Origin: Albula goreensis
Taxonomy: Eukaryota; Chordata; Actinopteri; Albuliformes; Albulidae
Reading direction: 5' to 3'
NCBI GenBank assembly: GCA_022829145.1
Contig: CM040747.1
Location: forward strand, 33,620,052 to 33,684,051
DNA length: 64,000 bases
Position numbers and translations under genes: made by a program. Shown here in pieces: positions 12,887-40,600 of the stretch; within the stretch, counting starts at the first letter, position 1, and each line of letters opens with the position of its first letter. The notes beneath the pieces are model-generated. The model saw nothing but the letters and a program-made list of their open reading frames with translations, searched no databases and was not told the DNA's origin.

Positions 12887-13039
12887 TGCTCCCGAGACAG
12901 CCTACCTTAAATCATCCAATCACAGGTGCCAGAACTTGAACGGGCCAGACTGAGTTCAGTTTAATGCTTTATTTTCCATCTTCAGGGGGTCAGCCTCCAC
13001 AGAACCATGAAATGCCATACTGTAACCATCTGCAAGGAC

Positions 13040-13265
13040 ATCCTAAGAGAGGGAGACAAGAGATTAGAACAAGGTGAGGAGATAGAGAGAGCGTGAAGGC
13101 AAGTGAGCTACAGAAAGATATAGTGCAAGGTAGTGAACGAAGGAGAGAGAAAGAGGGTGGAGAGGGAGATAGAGCATGACAGAGAGAGTGGGGGTAGGGG
13201 AGAAGGAGGGCAAGGGAGGAAGACAAAGGGAGGGAAAGAGGATCGTTTAGTGACAGAGCGCGAGA
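13040..13265. repeat. Purine-rich (GA/GGA) tract
   Basis: About 225 bp made largely of gaga, ggga and aaag on the + strand, with few pyrimidines. It lies immediately upstream of the GC-rich segment 13265-13500. Such tracts can form triplex DNA and are common near promoters; function is not shown. Confidence 0.8.
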
Positions 13266-13510
13266 GACAGGCTCCGCGCCCCGCCCCTCTGCCTGCTCTG
13301 CGCTCTCACCCCCGGTGACTCGCCTCCGGAGTCAGCTCCGACTCAGCCCGTCCCGGGGAGCAGGGGGAGCAGGGGGGAGCAGCAGGAGGGAGCAGGAGGG
13401 ATGAGAGATTAGCGCTGCCGTCGCGATGAATCACCTACAGCAGGGAGTGCTTGAGCTGGCGGCCTGTCTCGGCGCTTCGGGGGAAGAGCCCAATCAACTT
13501 TCCCAGGCAA
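13265..13510 (+). promoter_or_regulatory. GC-rich candidate promoter / noncoding exon upstream of PAK6
   Basis: CpG-containing, GC-box-like (ccgccc) sequence, with G runs at 13355-13400, then a short open stretch from ATG 13426. It is the most promoter-like stretch between BUB1B and PAK6. No TATA box is obvious. A link to PAK6 is inferred from position and orientation only. Confidence 0.35.
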
Positions 13511-14025
13511 GCCACTGCCTGCAGTGTGTGAGTTTTGGCTCTGCAGATGTGAGTGTGAGTGTGTGTGTGTGTGTGGGCACGTTCTCACTTACATGCTCTG
13601 TCCTGCACTAAAGAGCTCTTCACCAGTGTTTAAGGTAATCAAGCATGTCATTTTTCATTCATTCGCATATCTAAACTCCACTTTCTTATGCCCCAGGTGG
13701 CAGAGGGGAGGGGTAACAGGGTAAGGTAAGAGGAGAAATTAGTTTAACTCCACCAGCGAGTGGCTCTGTGAAGCGGTACAGGAGCGTTGCACTGACATGG
13801 GAAACAACAAGCGGGACAGACAAAAGAAGCTTTGAAAATTTCACAGATACAGCTTGTCTCAAAAGAGGTCTCCACTCGTTCCCTGCCCTCCTCTGGCACT
13901 GTTCTTAGATGGAGCTTTATCCGTGACAAGGTGAGACAGTGATAGCAGCCATGCTCTGTGTTTTGCTCGGTTTATTGTTTGCTTTTGATTATGGTTATGT
14001 AATATAGTATAGCGTTTGGAGGGCT

Positions 14026-14160
14026 GGGCTTGTAACTCTCAGGCTGCAGACTTGATTCCAAGTGGGACTGCTGCAAAGTACCTCACATTAATTGCTTAAA
14101 CACATAGCCAATGGGTGTGAGAATGTAAACTATGTAAGTTACTCTGTCTACAATGGATTG
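14026..14160 (+). mobile_element. tRNA-derived SINE, degenerate
   Basis: The B-box-like segment (cttgattccaagtggg) is followed by a family-typical middle (ttgcttaaacacatagcc) and tail (gtaagttactctg, cf. the fish SINE tail ending in taagtcgctctggataa). It resembles the copies at 34451-34618 and 38732-38825. Confidence 0.6.
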
Positions 14161-14170
14161 CTTTGTCAGT

Positions 14171-14372
14171 TTATAGTCAAGTGGCTAAGGTACATAACTG
14201 GAGCCCCTGAGGTTGGTGGTTCAAGACCCAGTCTTGCCCCAGCAAGAACACCATTGCTGTTGGGCCCTTAACCTCATGTTGCTCCCAGGGGGATTGGGCC
14301 TTGGTTAACCCAAGCAACTGTAAGTTGCTTTGGATACAAGTGTCACCTAAATAAATGCAATGCTTTTCTGGA
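14171..14372 (+). mobile_element. tRNA-derived SINE with L2-type 3' tail
   Basis: The A-box-like segment (agtcaagtggctaagg) is followed by a consensus RNA polymerase III B box, GGTTCAAGACC, at 14218-14228. The body contains the fish-SINE phrase gggcccttaacctcatgttgctc, and the tail gtaagttgctttggataca ends in acctaaataaatgcaatg. The promoter boxes plus non-tRNA body make this a SINE rather than a tRNA gene. It sits directly next to another SINE at 14026-14160. Confidence 0.82.
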
Positions 14373-16840
14373 CAGCTCGATCAGTCTGGTTTCTATGACA
14401 AGACTAGTGATGAGCGCTGCCCTGGTTAACATTTTTCAGTTAGCTATTTCCATATGTTCGCGGCAGTTAAAGTGCTGTAGGGCACTGTACTGGTGAAGTA
14501 TGAAATCCTATCGTTGAGCAAGTTGTAACTACTGTGCCAAGTCCTTTTAGGACATTGCTTACTGCAAACCTCAGTTAAACTTACGTTACGCTGGTATCTC
14601 AACATGCGTTACCCTGGAATAAGAACATGCATGCGAAGATATGGAGATACAATGTGCTGTCACTGGCTGAGGTGGATTAATGGCGTGACAGTCTACGAAT
14701 GTGTACCTGGATTGGAAAAACGTCCAGCTTCTGTCCTGACTGCCATGACGTTTGGTCATGAAGCAGAAGGTATAGCTGATGTAAAAATGTTTTTTTTTTT
14801 TTGTCAAAAATATCTTGAGGATCATCTTTTTTATATTTATCAACAAAAAAATCTTGCGTGTCTGTTTATTTTAATATGGAAAACAATGTACGCTTCTACG
14901 TGGCACAGTTCATATTTTTTTAGAGTTGCGATGCCACCCACAGTAAAATATTCATACAAGCGCTACCGCAGAATCTTAATTTCAGTTCCAGATAACCTTC
15001 CCTTTCCCAACCGAATCCCCAGCAAAATAAGTGGAAGAAAAGACCATTAATAGTAAACCTTGACGATCCCCCATAAATATAGATGTGACAGTTGACCCAC
15101 GGGGTAGAACTTTTAATTGCTGAGGGTTAGAACAACCTGACAGGCAAAAAAGAGACAGGGAGAGAGAAGTGGCAAGCGATTGTTCAAAAATAATATAACA
15201 ACAAATAAAAACAGCTATTATCCATATCGTACAAAGATAGAATAGGCCAACCTCGACTCACGCAACCTCTATGCATTATGCATTTAATTGGGCTCTTTAA
15301 TATTTGCCGCTCCTGTTTGTGGGGAAAGCTGAGAGGTTTTTTTTTTGTTGAGCGGTATATAAAACGAGTGAATGCAAATGGTATACAGACAGGCTGGTAA
15401 CTGCACATCGCATTCCAAATTATGTAAATTTTGAATATTTTAAAGTAACTCTGGGGAAAGGGAGCAGGACTGGATGTAGTTGACCGTGTTTACAGCAGTG
15501 TGCTGCTCAGGGCACTGTAGCGTATCAATCGATGAAGGCCGGCTCAGGAGTCCGTTCATTTTGTCTTACAAGAGCAGCACGGTGATGCTTCTTTATTCAG
15601 CCCAAGGGACCGCTTACAGGCCCGGTGCAAGACAGGGGTATCTTTAATTAAGCAGAGTGCGCATGTGTCTTTACGGCCGGCAATATAAAACAAGCTTAGT
15701 TAGACTTTTTTGTGGTGGGGGGGTTCAACGAACCCATTAAACAGGAAGAAATCAATTCCTTGTACGTGGTGGGCTTATATCATGGGATCGGATGCAGAAA
15801 AATACGGACGACATCGATGAGACATCTCCATCAGGTCACCGGTAAATCAGTCAAGTGGTATTTTTGCATGACTGTTTGCGAGCAGAGATCACATAATTCT
15901 TCACAACAGTCATTTTCTAAATGGAATCAGAATTATTTCTAAAACCTGCAAATGTGAACTTTGTGGAAAATATGAAGTTAATCGATTCTTCTTCTGTGTG
16001 TTGATTGTCGTTTTACACAAGACCGCTCTGTTTTCTCCGTACAGAACTGATGTTTAAAATCAGAAACCTCCTTTTTTCAGCCTCCCTGTGGTGGAGAACT
16101 GAGAGAAAACAATGCTGGAGTATTCTGCCCAAATACATCTTATAAGGCAAGTTGAAACAAGGCAAAAAACATCTCAACAGGGTCTTTCATGAGCAGAATC
16201 AAGAAGATTTGTCAAACCAAAGGCTCATGTCCACACTCGTACAGCGAATACATTTTTAAAAGAAACAGAAATGTGAAGGGTCTTATAATACCAAAGGGCA
16301 GTTAATGCTGTCATTGAGAGTTTGTCAAGAACAATGAAGAACAAGTTTGCTCAGTGTGTCAGTGATAATCCTTAATGAAACAGCCAGCTTTGTTAAAAGG
16401 TTAGCAATGGTGTTTGTAGATTTAAATACCAATCATCGACTGTTTATTCTTTCTCATGACATATTTCAGATTTAAATTACACAATCCGTTGTAGGAATAA
16501 AATCTGAATGGTCTCTGGAAAAAAATGCTTCTTGTATTTTGGGATAGTGGACATTCATCCTTTAGGTAACATAACAAATTTGAAGTTATGCATAAGTTTT
16601 GATCAAACGATCCTCTGGTTTTCCATTAAAACGTTAGATTTGAAACTGTATGAAAATGCATATGTGGAGCTGGTTCTGTAACATTTTCTAGTATTAAAAC
16701 AGTCTACACCGTTTCTATTCTAGGTAAAAAAAAAGTAATTTAGCCATTATAACTCAATCAAGCACGTGAAATAATGCAGTTTACTTTGGGGGTCATTTAG
16801 TATATACAAAGGTAGTTGGGCGGGGAGTGTGTATGTGTTC

Positions 16841-16894
16841 GTGTGTGTGTGTGTGTGTGTGTGATAGAGAGAGGGGGGGAGAGAGAGAGAGAGC
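16841..16894. repeat. Compound (GT)n-(GA)n microsatellite
   Basis: GT run at 16841-16863 followed by a GA/G-rich run to 16894. Confidence 0.95.
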
Positions 16895-16914
16895 AAAAGA
16901 GAATAATCTGCATA

Positions 16915-17156
16915 AACGTACCGATTCCCTCTCCTTGGCTCGCCCTTCTCTGGCTGACATCTTCGTATTTGGAGCTAGCATCGCTGCAGCACACGTGGGG
17001 AAGCTGCGCAGTGCACGCACGCCGCTGGCTCCTGGATTCTCGCATTGCCGACGAGTTGTTACTGCGGCTCGACTCTGATGTTTCTGGGCTGATGTTTCCG
17101 AGCTGGCAGAGCTCTTGCTCCTGTGGGAATGGCATACTGGCCTGGATTTGCCTCCG
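16915..17156 (+). promoter_or_regulatory. Second candidate noncoding exon / regulatory block upstream of PAK6
   Basis: Moderately GC-rich and CpG-containing block in otherwise AT-rich DNA, ending at a possible donor (CTCCG|GTAACA). It is open in several frames without recognisable protein similarity. Low confidence. Confidence 0.2.
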
Positions 17157-17159
17157 GTA

Positions 17160-20100
17160 ACAGTCACCCTGGAGCGGCTCGCTATTTTGAGGATGGCGTG
17201 CATCACCTGTCATTTCTCTTGGAAAGAGCGGTAAAAAAAAATAATTCGTTCGCTACGTTTCAGAATGCGGCTGTCATGGCTTCATTACTGAAATAAAAAC
17301 GACGCAACTGCCTTGTACATTTAACAATACCTTTAACTGGATACGTAAATGCCCTCTGATTTAAGACTGTAGAATGAGCCTACATTAATTGCAGTAAATT
17401 GATTTCTGCATATTAGCCTAGCATTGAAGAGTTTAGGAAGGAAGATTTTAACGCTGACAAATCATGTCTGTTGTCATTTATTATTATTATTACTATTTTT
17501 ATTATTATTACTAGATATCCAGAATAAGTTAGGGCAGTCCATGATTTGCTGTAATTTGAGCCGGCGTAAACATTTTTCAGGAACTTTGAGCTCTCTATGG
17601 ATGTTGGAGGATATGTGCTGAGGCGATTAGGACTTTAAACATCGATAAAATCCATATAATATGTTCTCTTTGACCGGTGTGAAGCGCATGCTGCCAGGAC
17701 GAACCAGTCTGATTGAGTGACGAGTCTAGTTCCGATATGGTGTTTCATTTACGAGTTTGTACAGAGAAAGTGAAATGAGGATATCTTAATATAGGAAGAT
17801 CAGTATTAATCAGACACCTGTGGTCAGAAGTTTTGATTCAGGAACAAGTTGATCCATGGTAAAATGACTTGCAATGTGTGCATTTGCACATAACTATCAG
17901 CTCTCTGAAAAGTTACCTTTTAAAATGATTTAAAATATCATTAGCATATTTAACCATGTCGGTTATCTGATTTTAAACGGTATAACCCTGAATGAAATGA
18001 TAATTCTCGGCCTCTTGTCACGCGAATCCCCTTACACCCTGTTACTGTAGGAACTCGCGTTTTATCCTGGGGTAAATATCGACTGACCTACATGACTGCA
18101 TGCTGTTTGACTCGATATCTGGTTCCGCAGTGAAACCCTTTGCCACTAGCCTATCACAGTTTGGGGTCCCTCTGCCCTAAGGAACACTGGGAAACATAAT
18201 TGATGGGGGTATGGTTTCATTAACTTTAGAATGGGTGGAATTACAGTGACCAGTCAATTAATGACATATCTGAACCGTTCGCCGGGACACAGTTATTATT
18301 TCAGATCAGTGAATCGCTCATAGCATATACTAGTGCTGCTTAGCTGTGGTTTCAAAAATGACTTTCACTGTCACAGTGGGGGACAACTTAAGGTCAAAAA
18401 AGTTTACATTTACTATCTCAAGTTCCAAAAATGAGCTTTCTCCGTCATAAACGCACATTGCATAGCTTTGTTTGTAGTACTGTGATAGTAGTATTGTCAT
18501 TTTAACACAAAGATAGAATTAACTTGTTGCTGAACACAGATTACACTGATGTTTGTTGCAGGCCTTCGGGGACAAATGGTTAAGTGTTATCATTCCAATT
18601 TCCTAGATACCAATAGCTAACAAGTTGTCTACACATGTCAATGAAATATTCTGGCTAGCTTAAAGCTCTAAATGTATCCAGTTGGGTTATCATGCAATAT
18701 CCTGTTTTTTGCTTAAAATCATGTTTCCCTCCTATGCACAAGTTACTGAGGGGGAATTTTTAAGAAACAAACCTGGCTATAGCAGTAATGTGATCATAAA
18801 GTTAGCTTGTTATGCTAACTATTGCTAACTGCAGCTTGAGGAACTGGCAACATGTATTTAAGAGCATAAAATCTTGTATAATAGCAGTTACCCCAGCCCA
18901 GTTCATGGGAAGCTTAGCCAAAGTGGCAAATCTTGACAATCTGGCTATAAAACTTGACTAAGTAGTGTATTAGCTATGACTGTGTGTCAGCCTGCAAGGT
19001 TAAACAAATAAACAGGTATGTTAGCAAGTTAACTTAATCAACAGACAGTGTAACTTGAATACAGCTGAAGCAATATTTAAATATTATGAATCTAAAATGA
19101 TATTAGCCATATCTCTTCTGACTTTGCATGTCTGAGGATGTCTATCAATGGGCATTACGAAATCTCAGACAGGTTTTCGATCCATCTCTGAGAAATATTA
19201 TGAGTTTACGCACATTTTGAATCAGTGATACTGATTCCCAGTGCACAAAAAACATTTTTTTAAGAGGTCAGAAATTCTAAAACTACAGTTTGCTGAAGCA
19301 AGACTGACTTCAAAGACAGTATTTTTTTTACTAGACAGTGCATCCAGAATACACGGACAGATACCACGGTCAGTTGTTATAATCTGTTCTTGTGTTCAAC
19401 TTCATCTTTGTGAAGGTCCATATGTATTGATCCAGGGCCTCTGGCTGGATTCTGACTGACTTCTAAAGTCACTTTCTCATAGTTTTGGTTACAATCTGCA
19501 CAGCGAAATCTGCCCCTTAGAACGGTGACACAAACAGCAATTGTTGTTAGCCACTAGGTTTTACATCACACCTGGTCAAGTGAAGGAGATGTCTGGGGCT
19601 GAATATTTGAATGAAATGACCGCCAGCTTAATGAGAAAAATCGCCCTTGTTTTGAAACGTCAAGGGTTGGCAGGTTCACCTACGTATTCTGATCTGAAGG
19701 CTTAAGGCCACTACATTTCCTGTTTTTCAGCAACATGCTAGTGACTGAACCTGAACGAGTTTTAGTTTTAATTACCATGCAATGATGTGATTAGCTTCAT
19801 CGCTTCTGGGCATTTAAAAGTTTGTATGTGACATGTTCTGCTTGCCCCGTGTCAACACCCGAGGGAACGAAGTGCAAATAAGCATTATGCGTAATCTGAG
19901 GCCACCCCGCCTGGAACAGTATTTCCCGGAGGAAATAACGTATCGTGAATGTAGCCCTGCACCAAGTCCCCCGCTTCTTTCCAAGTGTAATTTTCATAGT
20001 TTCTCTTTAATTGTGATAGAAAGAGGTCACAGTCCTCTATCCCTGGGCGACAGGCGGAGATTACTTTGTGCTCGGTTCTTTTTATGTTTCCACATGCGGT

Positions 20101-21850
20101 GCCTTTCTCATTCTTCACTCTACAGAGGGATAAATGATTACGTTTTACCGTCACTGTCAGGAGTCGACGTCTTAGTTGAGGCTGTTCTGCAAGTTTAAAA
20201 ATCACAGCAAATATTAATCCCCATTGTGCTATAATGGCACTGATCTTCAGGAATGTTTTTGTAAAAGAAAAAAAAAGAAATTTGTGGTCAGGTACTACCT
20301 TTGATTGATCACATTCTCATGTAGGTGGGACTCCAGTTTGAACCGGCTGTTCAGAGCTCAGAAATTCTCTGGTGCTCCTTGTGCAATAAATGTAAACGTC
20401 GTCAGAAGTCCAATGGTGCAGATAACCAGCCTTGAAAACATCTTTTTGGTAAAAAAAAAATCAATACATGTTTTCCAGACACTTTGACAGAGAATGAGAG
20501 TCCATAGCTGTGCCTGTTGTATTGTCCTGTTAGGGTCAAATTCATCAAAGCCTTTAGCATGTGCCATTTTAATCGGCATGACTTGTGATTGGATCATACA
20601 AACCACCTTGACCAATCACATGCTCTCTTAGTCTTTTTGCACCCGCAAAAAGATTTGCGCATGCTAAATGCTTCAGTAAATGAGGTCCATAGCGCACTTG
20701 TCGTGTGTCTGGCCTGTTCCTCGATTTGACTCTAAGTTTTCCCAGCCTCCCCCACTGAAAGACATTTTCGTTGTTGTTTCTCTCTCCAGAGTAGACTTGC
20801 TCGTTCCCTTAATCCACATATTTCCAGGGCCTATACCGCTGATTCCAGTTTTTTTTTTGCAGAATAAAGGCAAGACTGGCTTGAACAACAAAACTGAAAT
20901 TACTCAGTGCATCAAATATCCACATATTTAAATTAAAGAGTTGGATTACCCATTGGGGGAAACCATTGGTGTACTCCTTTTGAAGGCAGTGTGAGGCATT
21001 TTAGGATTGTCTCGTTTGATGTGGTGGCGACTCTGCAAATCGCAAAGCAGATAACTCTGTGACTTACAAAGGTCATGCAGTACTCATTTGTGCTTGGCAC
21101 TCACCATTTGTTTACATGCTGTCAGAAGCTTTAAAAAGTTAATACACGAGAGAGTCAGCTGTGTAAACAGACACACATGAGGAGAGGGGGGCAGCGCAAC
21201 ATAGCCCAAGGCTGATATTCGAAAGCATGTGACTTCTTGAATGAATGCTAGGATAATCTTCATTTCATATGTGCTAAGCTCACAATTCAAACCTGCTCCT
21301 GTCTCCCATTCCCATTCATAATCTTCATTTTTCATAAAGCATAAAGGCAGGGACAGGCGAGACCAGATTGTGGTGTGAGATTATGTTACCAGTCAACAGT
21401 TTCTTTGTACCTTCACCCTGACATGTAGGTAGACAATACATGTGACTGCAGGAAATGTGATGCAAATTCATTGACCTGCAGTCGAGACCGTTTGTCTTCT
21501 CTCTGTTCCTCCTCTCCCTTCGTGTTCAGCAGCAAATGAGGAGAGAATTTGCTCATTGCTTGCCGAAAAGTACAGTGTGACATGCTTCAGGTATGAGGAA
21601 TCTTGTGACAGCAGGCTCACCTGGTTGTTTCAGTTTTCCTCATGGCTCGCTCTTAGAACGCACGCGTCTTTCCTTCTCACGAGCACAGTAAACACAGAGC
21701 TCTGTTCATGCTAGGATCGCTGGCTCTCGCAGTCTCTTCGCAGCTGCTTGTGAGCGGCTTCATGCCCCTCTCCATTCGTGGCTAAGGGGCAGGGGTGGGG
21801 GGAACGCCAGCTTTTTCGTGCCGTAACGTAAGACCCTCTCCCTTCCTGCA
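17160..21850. other. Intergenic / PAK6 5' intron, no gene recognised
   Basis: AT-rich sequence with only short unrelated ORFs. It contains one MITE-like element (20531-20690) and a TTA-rich patch near 17478-17510. No protein-coding exon could be supported on either strand. Confidence 0.6.
20531..20690 (+). mobile_element. MITE-like foldback element, family M1, copy B
   Basis: Starts agggtcaaattcatcaaagc and ends gctaaatgcttcagtaaatgaggtcc. The ends are imperfect inverted repeats and the middle has gtgattgg...ccaatcac, a second inverted pair. It is closely similar to 28591-28768 and 35229-35350, with TA at both borders. Confidence 0.7.
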
Positions 21851-21851
21851 G

Positions 21852-36569
<14,718 letters not shown>

Positions 36570-37260
36570 CCCGGTCGGCCTTGCTCGCACCCTCATTGGC
36601 CAAGGACTCTAAACCCCGCCCACACCCACACCGTCCCCACACTTCCCCCCCCGAGTCAAACACCATCAGAACAAAGAGAGAGGCACATTTCTGACACGAC
36701 GTAAGGCTGAAGGAAAGTGACAGACGCTCGTTCTTATTTGTTGGGGTGGTATGTACTTTGTTCCTGCTTGTGATAGACAGTCTAAGTCCTAGGAGGTGAT
36801 AAATTATGCGTGGACCAATGGGAACAGCCGCTGCAGATGGGAGGAGCCAGCAGGCAACCAGGAAGTCATCTGCATCACATTGGCCATCATTTTTAAAAAG
36901 TGGAGTGTGGGACCCTGAGGTCTTATGACTTGTGGAACCTGGGTTAAAAATCGTCCAGGAAGCTGCAGGACACAACAATCAAGACAACAAAAACGGCAGG
37001 TTTTAACAGAAATTATTTTTGTCAAGATGGCTCCTGCTTTTCTTTGGGAAAACGTGTAACGGACAATGCCGGACCATAGTGGCAACAGTGGTGTCGCATT
37101 CAAATGATGCTGCACTTTCTGTGCATCAAGGGGTACGCTTGTTTTTTTATACGGACTGTATGCGACTGGATTTATATACAAATCCACTTGCGCTCTGAAG
37201 GTTGTAAAATCCATATTTTTTCAGATGTGTAAAAAGATGTATCCTCATAACCACATTAAA
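36570..37260 (+). other. pak6: PAK6 3' UTR, probable, with ATTAAA signal
   Basis: Follows the stop codon. The first candidate polyadenylation hexamer is ATTAAA at 37255-37260; a canonical AATAAA lies further down at 37622-37627. The true end is not determined. Confidence 0.5.
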
Positions 37261-37627
37261 TCACAGCCTTTCTTAAGAGCAGATCACCGCATTACTGTAC
37301 CTGCTTGTGTCTCGTCACATTTTTAATATCATTTCTCTCTTAATTCTGGACATATCATTATATTTATATCTGTTGGCCTGTTTCGTCATTTAGAGGCTCA
37401 GTCTAGTACGGATACGTCTGTGAAAGTGGCCAGTTTTGAAATTTCAGCAATGTTTCACTTCTGAGCTCAACGCTAACGTGCATTAATGGAACACAGATCA
37501 TAGGAACATAATGATGTCATAACAACATTGCAAATGTCAACTTACAACTGCCTGACGTGTTGAATGATGTGATAAATGATGAAGGGATGATCAATGCAGG
37601 AAGTAGCACAAACAGCAATTAAAATAA

Positions 37628-40600
37628 AATAAAAAAACAAACAAAACTACATGGATAATAATGTAGTGGGTTTTCCGCATATATTGCTACATTGTAATTA
37701 ACAAATGGTTCTCACACTGATGTCTAGTGTATAAACATCATTTACGCATTTCCTTACCCTTCATCTATCGTAGCGATTTTAATTGGTACTTTCGAGCCAG
37801 TGACAGGAGCGATCTTGCATGTTCTTGCAAATACCTTATTAATGAGGTTATGGCGAATAGCCCATCACTTCAGGCGAATAACTGGAAAGCACTTTGTGTG
37901 TGTCACAATTCATTTGACACATCCAGCTTTTTCCAGAAGATTCCAAGAAATGAATCAGGACAAAATATTCTTACTGCGGTATCACAAAACATCTGAAGCC
38001 AGTCGGTATTCATTTTCGTCCCGTCATCACATTCTTTAAATTCCCGTGCTCGAAGAGACGTCTTCAAAATCAAACGGTCAGATAAAACACCTCCTCTATT
38101 CTGCCGGTAAGAGAAACTGGAAATATCAAACTGAGCTACATCGGAAAAATGGTAGACACTAACAGCATTGTCCAAGGTTTAGTATGAAATAACTAGTACT
38201 AATAAGCAAGTTACACTTTTCAAGTGGGGTCTTTTTTACATGGCTTAAAATCCAGTCTGTGTTAAGAATATCAAGTGGATATGAGCAGACAAGGGGCTGT
38301 CTTCATAAAGTATGTGCTGACCTGGGATCAGTTTTTCCATTTACCTCAGAACAGATAAAATAGGATATGTACCAGGAAACCCTGGCTCTAGATAACCTCT
38401 CCTGCTCTGAGATAATTATCACTACATGCCTAGACTTGTCTGTCGATTTCAATATTTTCTTAGCAATGCTTTCGGTTCAGCTCCATTTGGAGCCAAAGGA
38501 CGGAACAACAGAACAATGTCAAACTAGGGTGGCGGGTACAGAAGGTGACGATAACAGAGCATTGAAAAAGACAAATAAGATTGTGCTTAACTGGACAGTC
38601 TGATCTCAGACATGACTTGATTAATTGGTAAGATTAATTGCGGTATCTGCAGTGTAATTATTCTCTATAAGATCGTTAATCCTAGACAAGCACTTATTCA
38701 GTCTGGTATATGTATCACGATCTTAAGCCATTTAAACAGCTGGATATTTACATAGAGGTTCCAGGTTACTGACAGAAGCAGGGTTACATTAGGATTCAAA
38801 CCTGCAGCCTCTCAAACCACTCTGCACATTTTTTTGAGAGAGGAAAAATTTCCCTTTAACGGGAATGCATTTGGATCGCCATTCCTTTATCACCTTTTAA
38901 AAATTCAGAACAGCCTTCATGATGCTCTGAACCCGAGGTATAAGAAGCTGTTGGGGGTTGGGATCTTGTTTCATGTGATAAAGCACACGGATATGTGAAA
39001 AATTCCTTTTTATCCATTTGAATGTCCAGTTGCTCCTCTCGGCCTGTTTCAACAGTGAAAATTTCTCGGTATGGTGCAATAAAAAGGGGGGGTCCTCCAA
39101 CATCCAATAAGCCGCCCACTTCTCTTCACTACTGCCCACCACTTGTACATTGGTAGCGGCTGCACTGCAAACAGGTGGTGTAACTATACAGTTTTCTGAC
39201 CTGCCTGTACCACACTGCAGATATCTATCACAGCATGCAGAAGAAATGTAAACAGAGTACAAACTTGGCTAACCAGCCAGAGGCATTTAAACACAGGTTT
39301 ACCATTAAGTCCTACATGGTCAGAAAGCCATTCTTTCTAAGATTGATAATGTATATGTAAGGCTTATGTTTCAATGCTACTTCTTTTCTTTTTGACGTTT
39401 TAGTTAGCTGTTAGCAAGACCCAAATTCTCTGAATTGGTACTGTTAAATATTAAGACTTCAGTACGGACAGGGTCATTGAATGAAGTTGTAGGACTTCCA
39501 GTCACGTTCTGGGATGGAAACCTTTGTTGCTAGTGTTACTCAACGAGACTGTCCCGACACAACATTTAATCAATATCAGAAACCCATACACGGTACCTTT
39601 TCTTAAAAAACAGAAAAAGATACGCAAATACACATGTACATACACAAACAAACAATGGCATGATTTTGATCAGCTCGGTTTCTGCACTCCTTTGGAAGGG
39701 GCACAAGGCAGATGGCATCTTTCTGAGAGGAGACATGATTCTCAGCTTGACTGTTTCAAAAATATCGTGTTAGCCACAATGAGAAGCTTATCGCAGAGTT
39801 AAGGCTCTGTGCGAGGCTATGGCAGGCCACAGAAGTGAGTAAGTGAGACATCTCTGTTAAGTAAAGCACTTTGCAGCAACCGGCTTGTGTTATCAGAGCT
39901 CAGAGAAGCCCTTGAGATCTGGCAGTGAGCTATGTGTGAGCTGTTATCATTAGGGGCGACTAAATTAAGCAAGCCCATGAAGGCCGCTGCTGTCTCTTTT
40001 AAAGGGCACACACAAAATGATTGGAGTGGGACCCTTTGTCTCAAAATCCTTCCCCCCCCCACCACCCTGCTCAACTGGATGTAAAAGACTGTTCTATTTA
40101 AGTACTTGCCTACTTCAACTTGAATATTGCACAAAAACAAAGATGGAATGAAATGTTCAGCTGCTGTGCAATAATATTGCGCAGCGTTTTCTATTTCTGT
40201 CAGCCTTCTCTGAGCTTTCTAATTCTCTTACAACAAATGCATTAATTTATGAGGAAATGAAGTGGAGGTATTTGAATCTGTGATGGAACCTTCATCCTGT
40301 AATTATGGTACTATATAATTATTAGTGGAAAGTATATGAAACAATGATCATTATATTTATTATTTCATATTGTGAAAAGGATGTTTAGTTCTTAGACAGG
40401 GATTAAGTGTTAGCTGGGCTATGGTAACCATTGTGTGTCCATCAATCTCTCAATGACCTTCGACATGCAACCACTGATGTCGTTTTTCATTGTTTGGCAT
40501 ATGTTGCCATGATTTTCGTCACCATTCCCCTTAAGACAATTAATAATTTTCGCTTTCAAGTTTGCTTTGAAGTGGTGCATCTACAATTCATGCAGCTATT

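Noticed and set aside
12502..12939. Overlapping repetitive ORFs of 69-118 aa
   Set aside because: They arise from the 62-bp minisatellite, whose unit is not a multiple of three; no start context or similarity.
14171..14245. Possible tRNA gene
   Set aside because: A- and B-box-like promoter present, but no cloverleaf and it continues into a SINE body and tail.
14604..15050. 148-aa ORF
   Set aside because: Runs through a T homopolymer and AT-rich sequence; no similarity recognised.
19833..20205. Two ORFs over 100 aa on opposite strands
   Set aside because: No domain, no splice context and no composition change; treated as chance.
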